A stretch of 24,288 nt of DNA from Nemertoderma westbladi (Eukaryota > Xenacoelomorpha > Nemertodermatida > Nemertodermatidae), in NCBI GenBank assembly GCA_032718475.1, contig JAUCBJ010004804.1:1-24288 (forward strand). Reading direction: 5' to 3'. The notes beneath the pieces were generated by a model. That model did no database searches. It saw nothing but the letters and a program-made list of their open reading frames with translations, and was not told where the DNA came from. Position 1 is the first letter of the stretch. Each line of letters opens with the position of its first letter. A program made the translations under genes and the position numbers. This document shows positions 1-8,765 of the stretch, one piece after another.

Positions 1-681
1 TTGCTCACAGTTATTGTCTGAATCAACTATATAACTACTATCAGTAGTATGTCCTTGTGAAGTTAATTGGCTACGATCTGCTAACCTTCTTTCCTCAGAT
101 CGTTTCCTTTTCTTTGATTTTTCCCATTTTTTATCTACAGATGCAGTGCACTTTTCTATTCTGTCAGTTGTCATGCTGTTATAAAACGCATAGTTATCAT
201 CCATCATTTTACACCCATGCTCTTTTTCCTGTTGCTTAAGCCAGTTAGCATCATCACATACAATATACAGGAGAGTCGCACTTCGATTGAAAAATAAAAT
301 TATATCCTGATAAAACTTGACAGTTTTCTTCTTTGATGGATACTGCTGCAGCCACCTAAACTATTTTAATAAGTCTGCAAAGAGTTTCTGGACTGTAATT
401 AAACTCACAGTATAAACATTTGACCAAACCCATATATTATACAGTTCTGTTGAAACACAATTTATTGCTTCTTTAGTTTTATCCTTTGATTTGGCTGATC
501 GAATCCGGCTCAAGGTAACATACAATTCTTCTTTGGAAGTGGGTAATTTGCCAAGTGTAAAGGAATCTTCTTCTATAAACGATTGTCCTTCAAGGGAGTG
601 TGAATGAGCACTGCATATCGAATATTGTGTCAAAAGATGACTACCAGCTACTGAACTTGTGCTGACAACTGGAGATGACAT
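1..681 (-). pseudogene. N-terminal part of uncharacterised multi-copy protein family (copy 1), one in-frame stop
   Basis: Read from an ATG at 681 (A at -3) down to the window edge, this strand stays open for 227 codons apart from one TAG at 361-363. The reading resumes in the same frame directly after that TAG, with LFADLLK before it and FRWLQQYPSKKK after it, which suggests a CAG (Gln) to TAG change. The part after the stop has a helical stretch (FFNRSATLLYIVCDDANWL) and then a basic segment (KKWEKSKKRKRSEERR) followed by an acidic/serine-rich linker running off the edge. I recall similar N-terminal modules in uncharacterised, multi-copy invertebrate proteins but cannot name the family. The right end of the window (23961-24288 and onward) begins at what looks like the next segment of a similar protein. 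Transposase or element-borne gene is an inference. Confidence is good that this is a real, broken coding region and low on function. Confidence 0.6.
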
Positions 682-1082
682 TATTGAAATTCCTGCTGCT
701 ACTCAAACTTAATGATATATAATATACTACAATATTTATAACTCAAATTTTAATATTTAAAAATAGTTTTTGTACCAGAACTAGCACCAGACCAGCCAGG
801 AAATGTTACCCTACCACTAATAGCTCTACCAAAAAAAATTAAAAAAAAAACTAATTCGAATGAGACAAAAAATTAACTCCATCAGATGACTGGAACTGTC
901 CTAATTGACGGATGGCTCTGAAATCACTTATCGCTAAAATTATACCTGAGATGAGCCCCACAAAACGCCAAATAGGGAAGATAAATTTTCATAATTGATC
1001 AATTTTTTTTACATACATCGGATTTGTATACCTATACACAACTTTTAAATCTCTTAAAATCAATTTTTTTGGATTACTACCC
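682..1082. other. AT-rich spacer, no gene seen
   Basis: This stretch lies upstream of the copy-1 start codon. It holds homopolymeric A runs near 823-850 and no convincing coding signal on either strand. No terminal inverted repeat that would mark the edge of a mobile element was recognised here. Confidence 0.5.
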
Positions 1083-1320
1083 CTGTTAGTTAATAATAAT
1101 AAGTGAATTGTTGTGGGGTGTGTGACATGGTGAATTAAATATATAATGTACATAGGACAATATGCATCTCCATAGCGAAAAATATCAACTGGCCCTATTG
1201 GGGCTCGAACCCGGTACCTAGGTTTCAAACTTCTGGTTATCATCAGCCGGGTGAGTGTACTGAGCTACCAGGCTGGATGAATATTTCGATATGGAGTGGA
1301 AGATCACATTAAGGCCATAC
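1083..1320 (-). repeat. tRNA-derived SINE-like repeat, copy 1
   Basis: On the minus strand the sequence has an RNA polymerase III type split promoter: an A-box-like TAGCTCAGTAC (1257-1267) and a B box GGTTCGAGCCC (1201-1211), in a tRNA-like core of about 85 bp (1191-1274). An AT-rich tail region (1083-1190) with TAATAATAATAA follows on the minus strand. The core is bracketed by imperfect inverted repeats of about 26 bp (ATATCAACTGGCC side and GGATGAATATTTCGATATGGAG side). The whole unit recurs at 1447-1650 and, inverted, at 1668-1850. Confidence 0.65.
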
Positions 1321-1446
1321 AATCACTCAAAGGAAAGTACAACTTCGTTACTCCCATGCTCTGCCAGAAATGGCAACCATGCCTCAAAGAATAACTGTTA
1401 TACAGTGTTGTAAAAACCAATGTAACCCCGTATGCCTGGCCCAGGC

Positions 1447-1650
1447 TGTTAGTTAATAATAATAAGTGAATTGTTGTGGGGTGAGTGACGCGGTGAATTA
1501 AATATATAATGTAAATAGGACAACCTCGAACCCGGTACCTATGTTTCAAACTTCTGGTTATCATCAGCCGGGTGAGTGTACTGAACTACCAGGCCTGATG
1601 CATATTTCGATATGGAGTGGAAGATAATATTAAGGCCATACAACTAAGTT
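1447..1650 (-). repeat. tRNA-derived SINE-like repeat, copy 2, with internal deletion
   Basis: The unit is almost identical to the copy at 1083-1320 over its AT-rich tail and tRNA-like core. About 40 bp covering the end of the tRNA-like core and the adjoining inverted repeat are missing around 1523. The A-box equivalent is at 1578-1588 (minus), with one change. It stands head to head with the next copy. Confidence 0.65.
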
Positions 1651-1667
1651 GTACTGTTGATCTTGTT

Positions 1668-1850
1668 GAGGATCTTCCACTCCATATCGAAATATTCATC
1701 CGGCCTGTTAGCTCAGTACACTCACCCGGCTGATGATAACCAGAAGTTTGAAACCTAGGTACTGGGTTCGAGCCCCAATAGGGCCGGTTGATATTTTTTG
1801 CTATGGAGAGCATTATCATATTGTCCTATTTACATTATATATTTAAATAA
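1668..1850 (+). repeat. tRNA-derived SINE-like repeat, copy 3, inverted
   Basis: The most complete tRNA-like core is here on the plus strand: TAGCTCAGTAC at 1709-1719 and GGTTCGAGCC at 1765-1774, spaced as in a tRNA. Flanking imperfect inverted repeats (CTCCATATCGAAATATTCATC and TTGATATTTTTTGCTATGGAG) bracket the core. Its left flank (ATCTTCCACTCCATATCG, 1672-1689) pairs perfectly with 1608-1625 of copy 2, so copies 2 and 3 form a long imperfect hairpin with a spacer of about 45 bp. Confidence 0.65.
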
Positions 1851-2900
1851 ATATGTTATGCACTGCTTTCGAAGTTTGAATTGCCCTTCTCCTGAGTAAA
1901 GTAGAGGGAAAATATAGAGGTAAATAAAGTTGTCCCGTGAGGTTAGTTAAAATTTTGGAATGTCCCTGAAACACATTTTTAAATTATACTGGTGGGTTGT
2001 TAGCAATGTCAACTGAGGTAATCCTAATTCCCAGGATTCCCTGTTGCAAAAAACAGCCTTTCCTTATTCAATCCTGCAAGATGCTGTAACAACAGCATAC
2101 CGAAAAGATAAAAAAACCTTCCGGTTGCTACAGTTGAACAGGGCATAAATGCACTTTGTTGTGCTTCTCTGCACGAGGTGTTCAGTTCAAGTAGTTACAG
2201 TCTAAATACGCATGCATGCAGTTTTATTAGTCATGTAATTCCCCAAGCTGAGAATTGACTGCACTTCATTCTTGTGCTGTCGTGGCTTACCTTTATGCCT
2301 TGATACCTTGGCCACAATAAGGCATAAAGTTTTTTAAATTAGTCACATTATTGGGGCGCTTGGTTAGTTAAATTCTAAATTGTCATTTTTGGTCAAACAT
2401 TATAACGTATGCTGTACTACTAATGAGCAATAACGAATGATTAACAAACAACTAATAACAATGAATACTAAGAGAAAGAAGAATTTTAAGGATAGAGCAG
2501 GATCAAGTTTTCAGAACACAAGAATGGGGTTGTCACTCAATTATTCAAGTTTTAAAAGCAAATAAGTGGATTTGAGTTCAGAGACAAAAATGGATTTTGG
2601 GGAAGTGATTACTGCCTTACATCTTTGAAGAAGATCTGTTTTCATTGGAAGTTCTCCCATACTCAATGAAGGAGGTTTCTGCAATCTTGTATGATTTGAT
2701 CCAATTTGTCAGCTCTAACGTCTACTGGAAATTCGCAAGTTGTGGTTCGGAAATCGAGTCAGTAGACTTATCTTCCGCAGTGCTATGTTGGGGGTGATTC
2801 TGATTATTCCAATTTACCACGAAAAAATCGATTTAACATTGAATAACATGTATGAACACATAGCCTAGGAGTTGTCGGTCCATAAAACTTCTGCGGGTCA
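1851..2900. other. No recognisable gene; one small hairpin
   Basis: I found no supported coding region. A perfect 11-bp inverted repeat (CTTTATGCCTT at 2291-2301, AAGGCATAAAG at 2319-2329) is present with a 17-base loop. A 34-codon ATG ORF at 2461 has no recognisable features and is not called. Confidence 0.5.
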
Positions 2901-3378
2901 TAATAATACTACTACTAGGATCGGCATGCTGCATTGCAGCTGCATTTTTAAGAATGCTGTGCCGGCTTGTCAACAAAATTGCACCGCCACAACTCCCTAT
3001 CACCCATGACATTTGCTAGATCATCCGCATCTTTAAGGCCAGTGTCCTTTAAGATGCGTCTCAAGAAAGTCATGGGCTGTCCACCATGCTTATTCACTCC
3101 ATGAGGCTGCCAAAGTACAAGATTATGCACTGGCTGGTCCTCACGGCGAAAGCAATGTCCTGCAAAGCGGAGGCGATTTTGTTCTAGTGTCAAGCTTGGG
3201 GGAACCAATGAGACACCTCCAATGTTATATAGTGTCTGGTTGGAGATGTGTGCATTGTACTTGACACAATGAACCCGGCGTAGCATTCTTGTGAATGTGC
3301 CATCCAGAGATTTGGTGTCCTCAGCAGTTAGAGCCCAGCATGGACTCCCGTAGAGGAGTACTGGAACAACTAATAATA
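2901..3378 (-). mobile_element. 5'-truncated RTE-type LINE fragment with (TAC)n tail and TSD (copy A)
   Basis: The element occupies about 2909-3370 and contains only the 3' end of an RTE-type retrotransposon. The tail on the plus strand is TACTACTACTAGG, and the 5' break is at about 3370, within codons for a VPVLLYGSPCWAL motif. An 8-bp TSD (TAATAATA) lies at 2901-2908 and 3371-3378, although it is low complexity. The body is nearly identical to 8776-9430, so A and B belong to one family; the larger RTE element at 20839-23960 is a more distant relative. Confidence 0.8.
2948..3370 (-). pseudogene. RTE-type LINE ORF, C-terminal domain fragment (copy A)
   Basis: About 140 codons remain of the region downstream of the reverse transcriptase. 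It starts at VPVLLYGSPCWALTAED, then runs through RLRFAGHCFRREDQPV and LRRILKDTGLKDADDLANVM to a stop at 2948-2950. This C-terminal block, with its YG..CW and RLRFAGHC motifs, is typical of RTE-like and related LINE ORF2 proteins. The endonuclease and reverse transcriptase are absent, so the copy cannot work. Unlike copy B, its frame is intact to the end. The in-frame ATG further upstream (3395-3397) lies in flanking DNA and is fortuitous. Confidence 0.75.
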
Positions 3379-4424
3379 ATGGTTCACCAGCAACCAATAG
3401 AGTTGATCCTTGAAGTGTTGCTCAAGTTGGTAATGTAGGTCATTCGAGCTTGTTCGATGTCGATGGTCCATAAATTATAGATTGAATCTTCTATAGAATA
3501 TAGATAATTGTTATACAGCAATATTAAACCATTCACATATGGAATGGATCTGAGTTGGAATAAACAACTGTTACTTTAAAATCTTATGAGAATAAGTGTA
3601 AATAATTCCATAAATTACCAACATAAATGTACTATTCACATATCCACAAAGCTTGTCGTGTCTGTTGACACTAATAGTGTTGAACGTATCTTCACATTGA
3701 AAGTTTATCCTCTTACATTTCAGCTTAAATCATGGTTGTCTGTTTGAGCAATCTTCAGGGTATTTCTCACTAATTATTCCAGCAACAAGAGCTCTCGGAA
3801 TCTGTTTAGCATGAATAGTACGAACAACTTGGTGCATAACTCTGTAGCCAACATCTCAACATGCACGACCAGTTTCATAATTTTAATAATTAAACCAATA
3901 ATTAATGGTTTCATTAAACCATTAAATTAAAATAAAGCGATTAAATTCTCTGAATCACAATTGTCTTCACAAATATAGGTTTAAAAAGCTTCAAACAATG
4001 GCTTGTACCGGACTAGAAAATTTTGAAAGGGGTGTGTACAACAATTTTGTTTGTATGTAGATTTCAATAGTCCGAATCCGAACGTAAAATAATTTTCGAA
4101 AAAATTTACCTACAATAATTTACCTACAATATACACAGCATAATAAGCTGGTATTGAGGCCATCCAAAAAGAGGCCATTCGATTTGCTAATTATTCTTTT
4201 TACAGGTTTTTTATTACAGGTTTTTTGTTGGGCTCTCATTGATGGATTGGTGGTCTCAACACTGATATATATGTTCCACTGATTGTAGTCGTGCAAATTA
4301 AGTGCAATTGCACTGACGAATTCAGTTGAAGATCTTTGAAGGCCACCTCGATAGACAATATCAATATATTTGATGGTGTTGATGAAGCCGATGTTGCCCC
4401 TAGATTTACCTCAATTAATGACAT
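3379..4424. other. No recognisable gene
   Basis: AT-rich sequence. On the minus strand a short open stretch at about 3735-3850 (containing IPRALVAGIISEKYPEDCS) looks weakly protein-like, but I cannot assign it and it has no start or continuation I trust. Confidence 0.4.
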
Positions 4425-4441
4425 TTAACCCTATTAAACCC

Positions 4442-4477
4442 GGGGGGGGGGGGGTCAATATGACCCCCCCCCCCCCC
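4442..4477. repeat. Subterminal G-run/C-run hairpin (left)
   Basis: Thirteen G (4442-4454), then TCAATATGA, then fourteen C (4464-4477). The arms pair to form a G:C hairpin closed by GTCA/TGAC around a 3-base loop. The same design recurs at 5681-5730. Confidence 0.85.
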
Positions 4478-4528
4478 GTGGTTTTTTTTATTATAATTCT
4501 GAAACAAACGCAGTTGGGAATCAAATTT

Positions 4529-5330
4529 CAAACTTGTTTTTTTCGGTGGGTGCCAAATTTTGGTGCCAGCACCAAATTTTGAAATAAGTCAATTTTGTAA
4601 ATTGATCGTTTGAAACTTGTTTTTTACGCAATTTGGGTTTTTGGGTTTCTGGATTCGATTAAATATATACGAGTTGCACCAAGCGTATCAAACTTGTATT
4701 TTTCGGTGCTGTGTGCAAATTTTGGTGCTAGCACGAAATTTTGAAAATCCATTCAATAGATAAAATTGCTTGTGACAATTTATTTCTTGCGTTTTAGAGG
4801 TTTATGGCTGTTCTGAATTCAATGGAAAATATAATTATCAAACTAGACATCTAAAACTTGTATTTTTCGGATGGGGGTGCAAAATGTGGTGCTAGCACCA
4901 AATTTTGAAAACCATCAAATATATCAATTGATTGTGTCACCTTGTTTCTTGCGTTATACGGGTTTGTGATGGTTCTGAATTCAATGGAATCAGTAAAAAT
5001 TTCATAAGAGTTCTCAAACTTGTATTTTTCGCCGGTGGGTGAAAATTGTTGTGCCAGCACCAAATTTTGGAAAATATTCAAATTGATAAGTATCACCTTG
5101 TTTCTTGCGTTATACGGGTTTATGAGGGTCCTGAATCCGATGGAATCAATAAAAACAGCACTGGACATCGCAAACTTGTACTTTTTGGTGATGGGTACGA
5201 AATTTGGTGCTAGCACCAAAATTTGCCAAATTACGCCGAAAAATACAAGTAGCAATGACCTGGCATATTAGAAATGTATTCCATTAGAATCAGCGCCCTC
5301 GAAAACCTGAAAATGTGAATTTATAGCATC
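4529..5330. repeat. Five tandem ~160-bp repeats with internal palindrome
   Basis: Units begin with CAAACTTGTATTTTTCGG-like sequence at 4529, 4689, 4853, 5015 and 5171, giving periods of 160, 164, 162 and 156 bp. Each has the palindrome TTTGGTGCTAGCACCAAA or a close variant, perfect in the unit at 5171. Most also share a TTGTTTCTTGCGTTATACGG block and a TGAATTCAATGGAAT block. The copies have diverged by substitutions and small indels. Confidence 0.8.
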
Positions 5331-5680
5331 GTATAAGTGAATTAAAAATTTTGTGTTCTAACTGAAAAGTGCTGGTTACTTGTTTTTTTCATTTTTTTCC
5401 TACGCAGAGAGGACTAAACAGCCATTTATAGTAATCATATCATTTTTTAATATTTTCCAATGTATTTTGCACCCCAGAAAACCTGTATTGAAAAATAATT
5501 AGCCGAAAATGTAACTTTCAAATTTGGTGAAAATTGTGCACTACTTGTAATTTTGGTGCTGCAATATAACCACCCCAGTACATTTTTTCGAAATTTTTTT
5601 TTTTCGGTCGGATCCAGACAAGTGATACCTACGTACAAACAAAAAATCAGACGTTTTCGTAAATATTTGTAGATTTTAGA

Positions 5681-5730
5681 GGGGGGGGGGGGGGGGGGGT
5701 CAATATGACCCCCCCCCCCCCCCCCCCCCC
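5681..5730. repeat. Subterminal G-run/C-run hairpin (right)
   Basis: Nineteen G (5681-5699), TCAATATGA, then twenty-two C (5709-5730). It mirrors the hairpin at 4442-4477. Run lengths this long are prone to slippage and sequencing error. Confidence 0.85.
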
Positions 5731-5862
5731 GGTATTTGTACAACATTTTATAGCCCGGTACTAATAGGGTTAACTTGAACAGTCATTATAGTTTAACTAA
5801 TCTTTGTGTTTACTTATCTGTACTTTATGTAGTATGGCTCGAGCCATGTCCAGCAATCTCTA

Positions 5863-7241
5863 AGCATGACCTACTATAGATACAACCCGCCAAGCTGCTG
5901 CAAAGCCCCTAAATATAGTGGGTCAGTTACTTCTCTTAGATAGAACCCCTGAAACAATATGTCTAGCGCGTCGAAAGTACTTGTCCCTAACTAAAATTAT
6001 GTCCTCTTTCAGATGAGACAAATAAAAATTTAATAGCTCCAGTAATTTTCGAGATATGAGGAGTTCCTGGCACCCATACCATATCAGCACTTTTCGGAAT
6101 CGATAAAATTACTCAAAATACCATCACCCTTCAAGACTTTGGTATAACCATTAAATCATATTATGCTTTTTTGGATAGTCAAATTAATTATTAGTAATCG
6201 AAAGCGAAATTAGAATAAAATCTTCATCGTTTATTTTATATTAGACACTAAAAGAACACCAAAATTACAAGTAGCTCGAAATTTTCAAATAGCCAAAAGC
6301 GGTAATTTGGCCGGATAGTTTGGCTTCTGAGGTTTTAGAATGTGCTGATTTCATTGGCAATGTTTATAAAATTGTGGTATTTTCAAAAATGACCAATGTG
6401 TCAGACGAAAATTTTAAGTGTCAGCCAGTGCACTTCTATTTCAGTACTGCAGTACTCTGGTACTGGTCCGGTAATGTAGTCGTAGTGAATTATTCAGTAT
6501 GTGATATGTGTATTTGCACTGCACTACTGCGTTGGGGGCATTACATTACTGATGAGTGCTGACTGCATTATGCTGTTACTGTGTTAGGCATCAATGCCTT
6601 ATCATTATTACATTACCTGATGTTTAACCTGGGTTTATTTTACTATATATTATCACCTCTACACGGGCTGGCAGCCACGGGGGCCTAATCTAATCTGGAC
6701 ATAGTATCTGAATCTGTTCTGTATGGAGGCCGTAGCAGTTATAGTTGGAAAGTGATGTGTGTATAGATGCCGCTCGCGCGCTCGATCTACAGAGTAGCAC
6801 TTAGTTCGACTAGTCAGGGCTTTTTTTACAGATCAGATGACACCAGGGACTTTCACTAACATTTGTACATTTCGACGGGCGATATATTCAGTAAACCCGG
6901 AATCTGTTCCGACTTCAGTGTGCTAAATGCCGCGAATTCCTCGGAGACCGCCAGTAAAAATAATATACTGTCCATCGTCCATCGAAATTCATTCAGGAGA
7001 CTAAAATTAATTATTTATCTGCTGTAGAGATGAAGCTACTGCAGGACTTGGTCTTCCAAAATATTGGATCTATGACTTAGAAAACCACATCTAACCACAT
7101 CTAAATCTGGATCAGCCACTGCGGTTTAAATAGTACCAAAATGGAGTTATTACAATGAAGAGAAGAGTCAAAACTGATATTGGGGTATTGGGATATTGCT
7201 TTGCAGCAGCTTGGCGGGTCGTATCTATAGTAGGTCATGCT
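5863..7241. mobile_element. Non-autonomous DNA transposon with 44-bp TIRs
   Basis: The ends 5863-5906 and 7198-7241 are inverted copies of each other over 44 bp with a single mismatch, beginning AGCATGACCTACTATAGATA. Short flanking matches allow a duplication of CTA (or TCTAA if the outermost A is excluded), so the TSD length is not settled. The 1.3-kb interior has no transposase-like ORF. A candidate frame at 6320-6562 begins at TTG and has no recognisable domain. The superfamily is undetermined. Confidence 0.75.
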
Positions 7242-7662
7242 CTAAGCTTTCATCCAACAGCTCTGCATCAAATGTGACATGCGAATTTTTCAATTTTAAG
7301 TAGAAACAACTTTCAGATGAAGTTCATCTGTCATCTGTACCTTAGATTTTATCAATTTGTTCAATGTTAGTTAGTATGTGCTCGGAACGTTTAACCTCTC
7401 TCAGCACAACCAAAAAACGCCCACTGCTCATTTGTCTGTATTTAGAGAAGTGTTTCTCTAAGGGATCACTGTTCAATCGCTTTGTAAGTACATAATTAAT
7501 TAGTTGATCAATTAATTAAGGAGAGTCTTCTCCATCTTAATCCCAAAATCTTCAATGATGTTGGCTTGACTACATAGTAATTGTGTAGCATTTCCTTAGT
7601 AATTTCCACCATTGAATCGAGGTCCAGAATTACTATCTAGAAATTACTATATAGAATAGAAT
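7242..7662. other. No recognisable gene
   Basis: AT-rich spacer between the 44-bp-TIR element and the P-element remnant. It contains short AT palindromes (for example TTAATTAATTAG-type sequence near 7495-7520) but nothing assignable. Confidence 0.4.
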
Positions 7663-8340
7663 AGAATTACTTATTGTCAACCAGATGTTTATGAGACATA
7701 ATAAATAATTGAAATGATGAAACTCTTAGGAAAATATCTTTCCATAGCAGCTGTTGTTGTATATTCGTCAAATATTGCCAAAGCTAATGAAAGAGACTGT
7801 TTGTTATTGCCAGGATGTCAGAAATTGCCAAAAATGCATACCCTAACGTATATGCCATTCAAAGATGAGACCTTGTTGATCTTTGTCATAGACGTCATAT
7901 AGATCTTTCCACTTACTTACACTGTCCTGGGGGAACGTAAATCCTATCTTTAAATCCTTCACACTCAAACTCGGGGGAAAACTAACGATTTCCCATACAT
8001 CTGACTATTGAGTATATTCTTCATGATATGAACAGGATAATATTAAAATCTTTGACCCTTTGTATCTAATTAGGCAATTTGCAGGATGCAAAATGTCATG
8101 ATATTCAGGATGAGGATATTGTCTCATAGAGTTTCTTTGAACATAGCAGTGTTTTCTGTAAGATGCCTATCTTGAGAGTGACAATCATGAAGCAGGTGAT
8201 GCTGCGGTATAAATCGCCTTCTTCGTCCATGCCATCAAAATTCCCATTATTGTAGTTCACTTCTGGTTGCAATTGCATTTCATCCACTATTAGAATGACA
8301 TCCTTGTGAAATTACCCACTGTTTAATAATAGTGCTTCTA
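7663..8340 (-). pseudogene. P-element (THAP9-like) transposase, catalytic-domain remnant
   Basis: Conserved P-element-type segments occur in the right order in two or more frames on the minus strand. They are LLLNSG with a stop and then DVILIVDEMQLQPEVNY (about 8255-8335), LYRSITCFMIVTLK (about 8165-8210), HIMKNILNSQMYGKSLVFP (8030 down to about 7974), FKDRIYVPPGQ (about 7930-7960), WKDLYDVYDKDQQ (about 7870-7905), HPGNNKQ (7798-7818), LALAIFDEYTTTAAMERYFP (to about 7730) and WLTISNS (7663-7683). The VDEM aspartate is the probable first catalytic residue of the RNase H-like fold. Several frameshifts and stops separate the blocks, so this is dead. No THAP zinc finger is visible upstream. The assignment uses remembered family motifs and the consistent order. 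Confidence 0.72.
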
Positions 8341-8765
8341 ATCAAGATGAAAATATAATACTGTACCAGTATTATATAACTTTATATAAATGCAATCAAA
8401 GCAATACACTAATATACAGCATAAACACGTTCGTGGGGCCATCGCGCAGGACAAGGCTCAGTTATCAGATACAGATTAAAATTGAGCGACTGTATCACAA
8501 AATCAGGTTTTGAGAAATTTACCCACACCACCAATCAATCAAAGAAAGGGGGACAGTACGTGTTCACCCCTTTTAATCTGCCCCCCCACCCCCACCCTTC
8601 CCACCCACCAGTAATTTATAACTACCGATGCCTTCAACGCAGTAGGCAGTACCCGTCTTCATTATTATAAACGTTGTTGTGCTCGTCCTGTTTTGTATTT
8701 AAACATATTTCCTAAACGCAGACTGACGGACGATCTTTATAACTACCGATGCCTTCAATAGGCGA
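8341..8765. other. Spacer with 23-bp direct repeats
   Basis: No gene is seen. A 23-bp sequence containing AACTACCGATGCCTTCAA occurs at 8615-8637 and again, identically, at 8736-8758, 121 bp apart. A C-rich run precedes the first copy. The intervening ~98 bp could be a small insertion flanked by a duplication, or the pair could be a leftover tandem repeat. Confidence 0.5.

Larger units (their letters stand above)
4425..5773. mobile_element. piggyBac-type non-autonomous DNA transposon (TTAA TSD)
   Basis: The element is bounded by TTAA on both sides (4425-4428 and 5770-5773), the duplication used by piggyBac transposases. Its ends are inverted copies starting CCCTATTA (4429-4436; complement TAATAGGG at 5762-5769), and the similarity continues imperfectly for about 16 bp. 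The 1.34-kb interior has no believable coding sequence. It holds five tandem repeats of about 160 bp and a G-run/C-run hairpin just inside each end. This fits a non-autonomous element moved in trans. Superfamily assignment rests on TTAA plus the CCC-type terminus. Confidence 0.75.

Noticed and set aside
57-239. 60-codon plus-strand frame
   Set aside because: It lies antisense to the copy-1 coding region, which is the better-supported reading.
393-408. Possible 16-base intron in the copy-1 gene (GTGAGT...TTACAG on the minus strand)
   Set aside because: It is far too short for a spliceosomal intron. The protein text reads through it in frame (NVYTVSLITVQK) and the nearby stop lies outside it.
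1191-1785. Functional tRNA genes
   Set aside because: The A and B boxes are present but the D and anticodon arms do not fold properly, and the same unit occurs three times with a shared tail, as in a SINE.
4529-5330. CRISPR-like or gene-family repeat array
   Set aside because: Units are ~160 bp with no constant short repeat and variable spacers, and they lie inside a TTAA-flanked transposon of an animal genome.
4370-5746. Open frames within the piggyBac-type element on both strands
   Set aside because: They run through homopolymer hairpins and tandem non-coding repeats, and none has a recognisable domain.
6320-6562. 80-codon plus-strand frame inside the 44-bp-TIR element
   Set aside because: It begins at TTG, has a low-complexity Cys/Val-rich composition and no transposase motifs.
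7714-7902. 62-codon plus-strand frame with a signal-peptide-like start (MMKLLGKYLSIAAVVVYSS)
   Set aside because: It is the opposite strand of the conserved HPGNNKQ and LALAIFDE blocks of the P-element relic.
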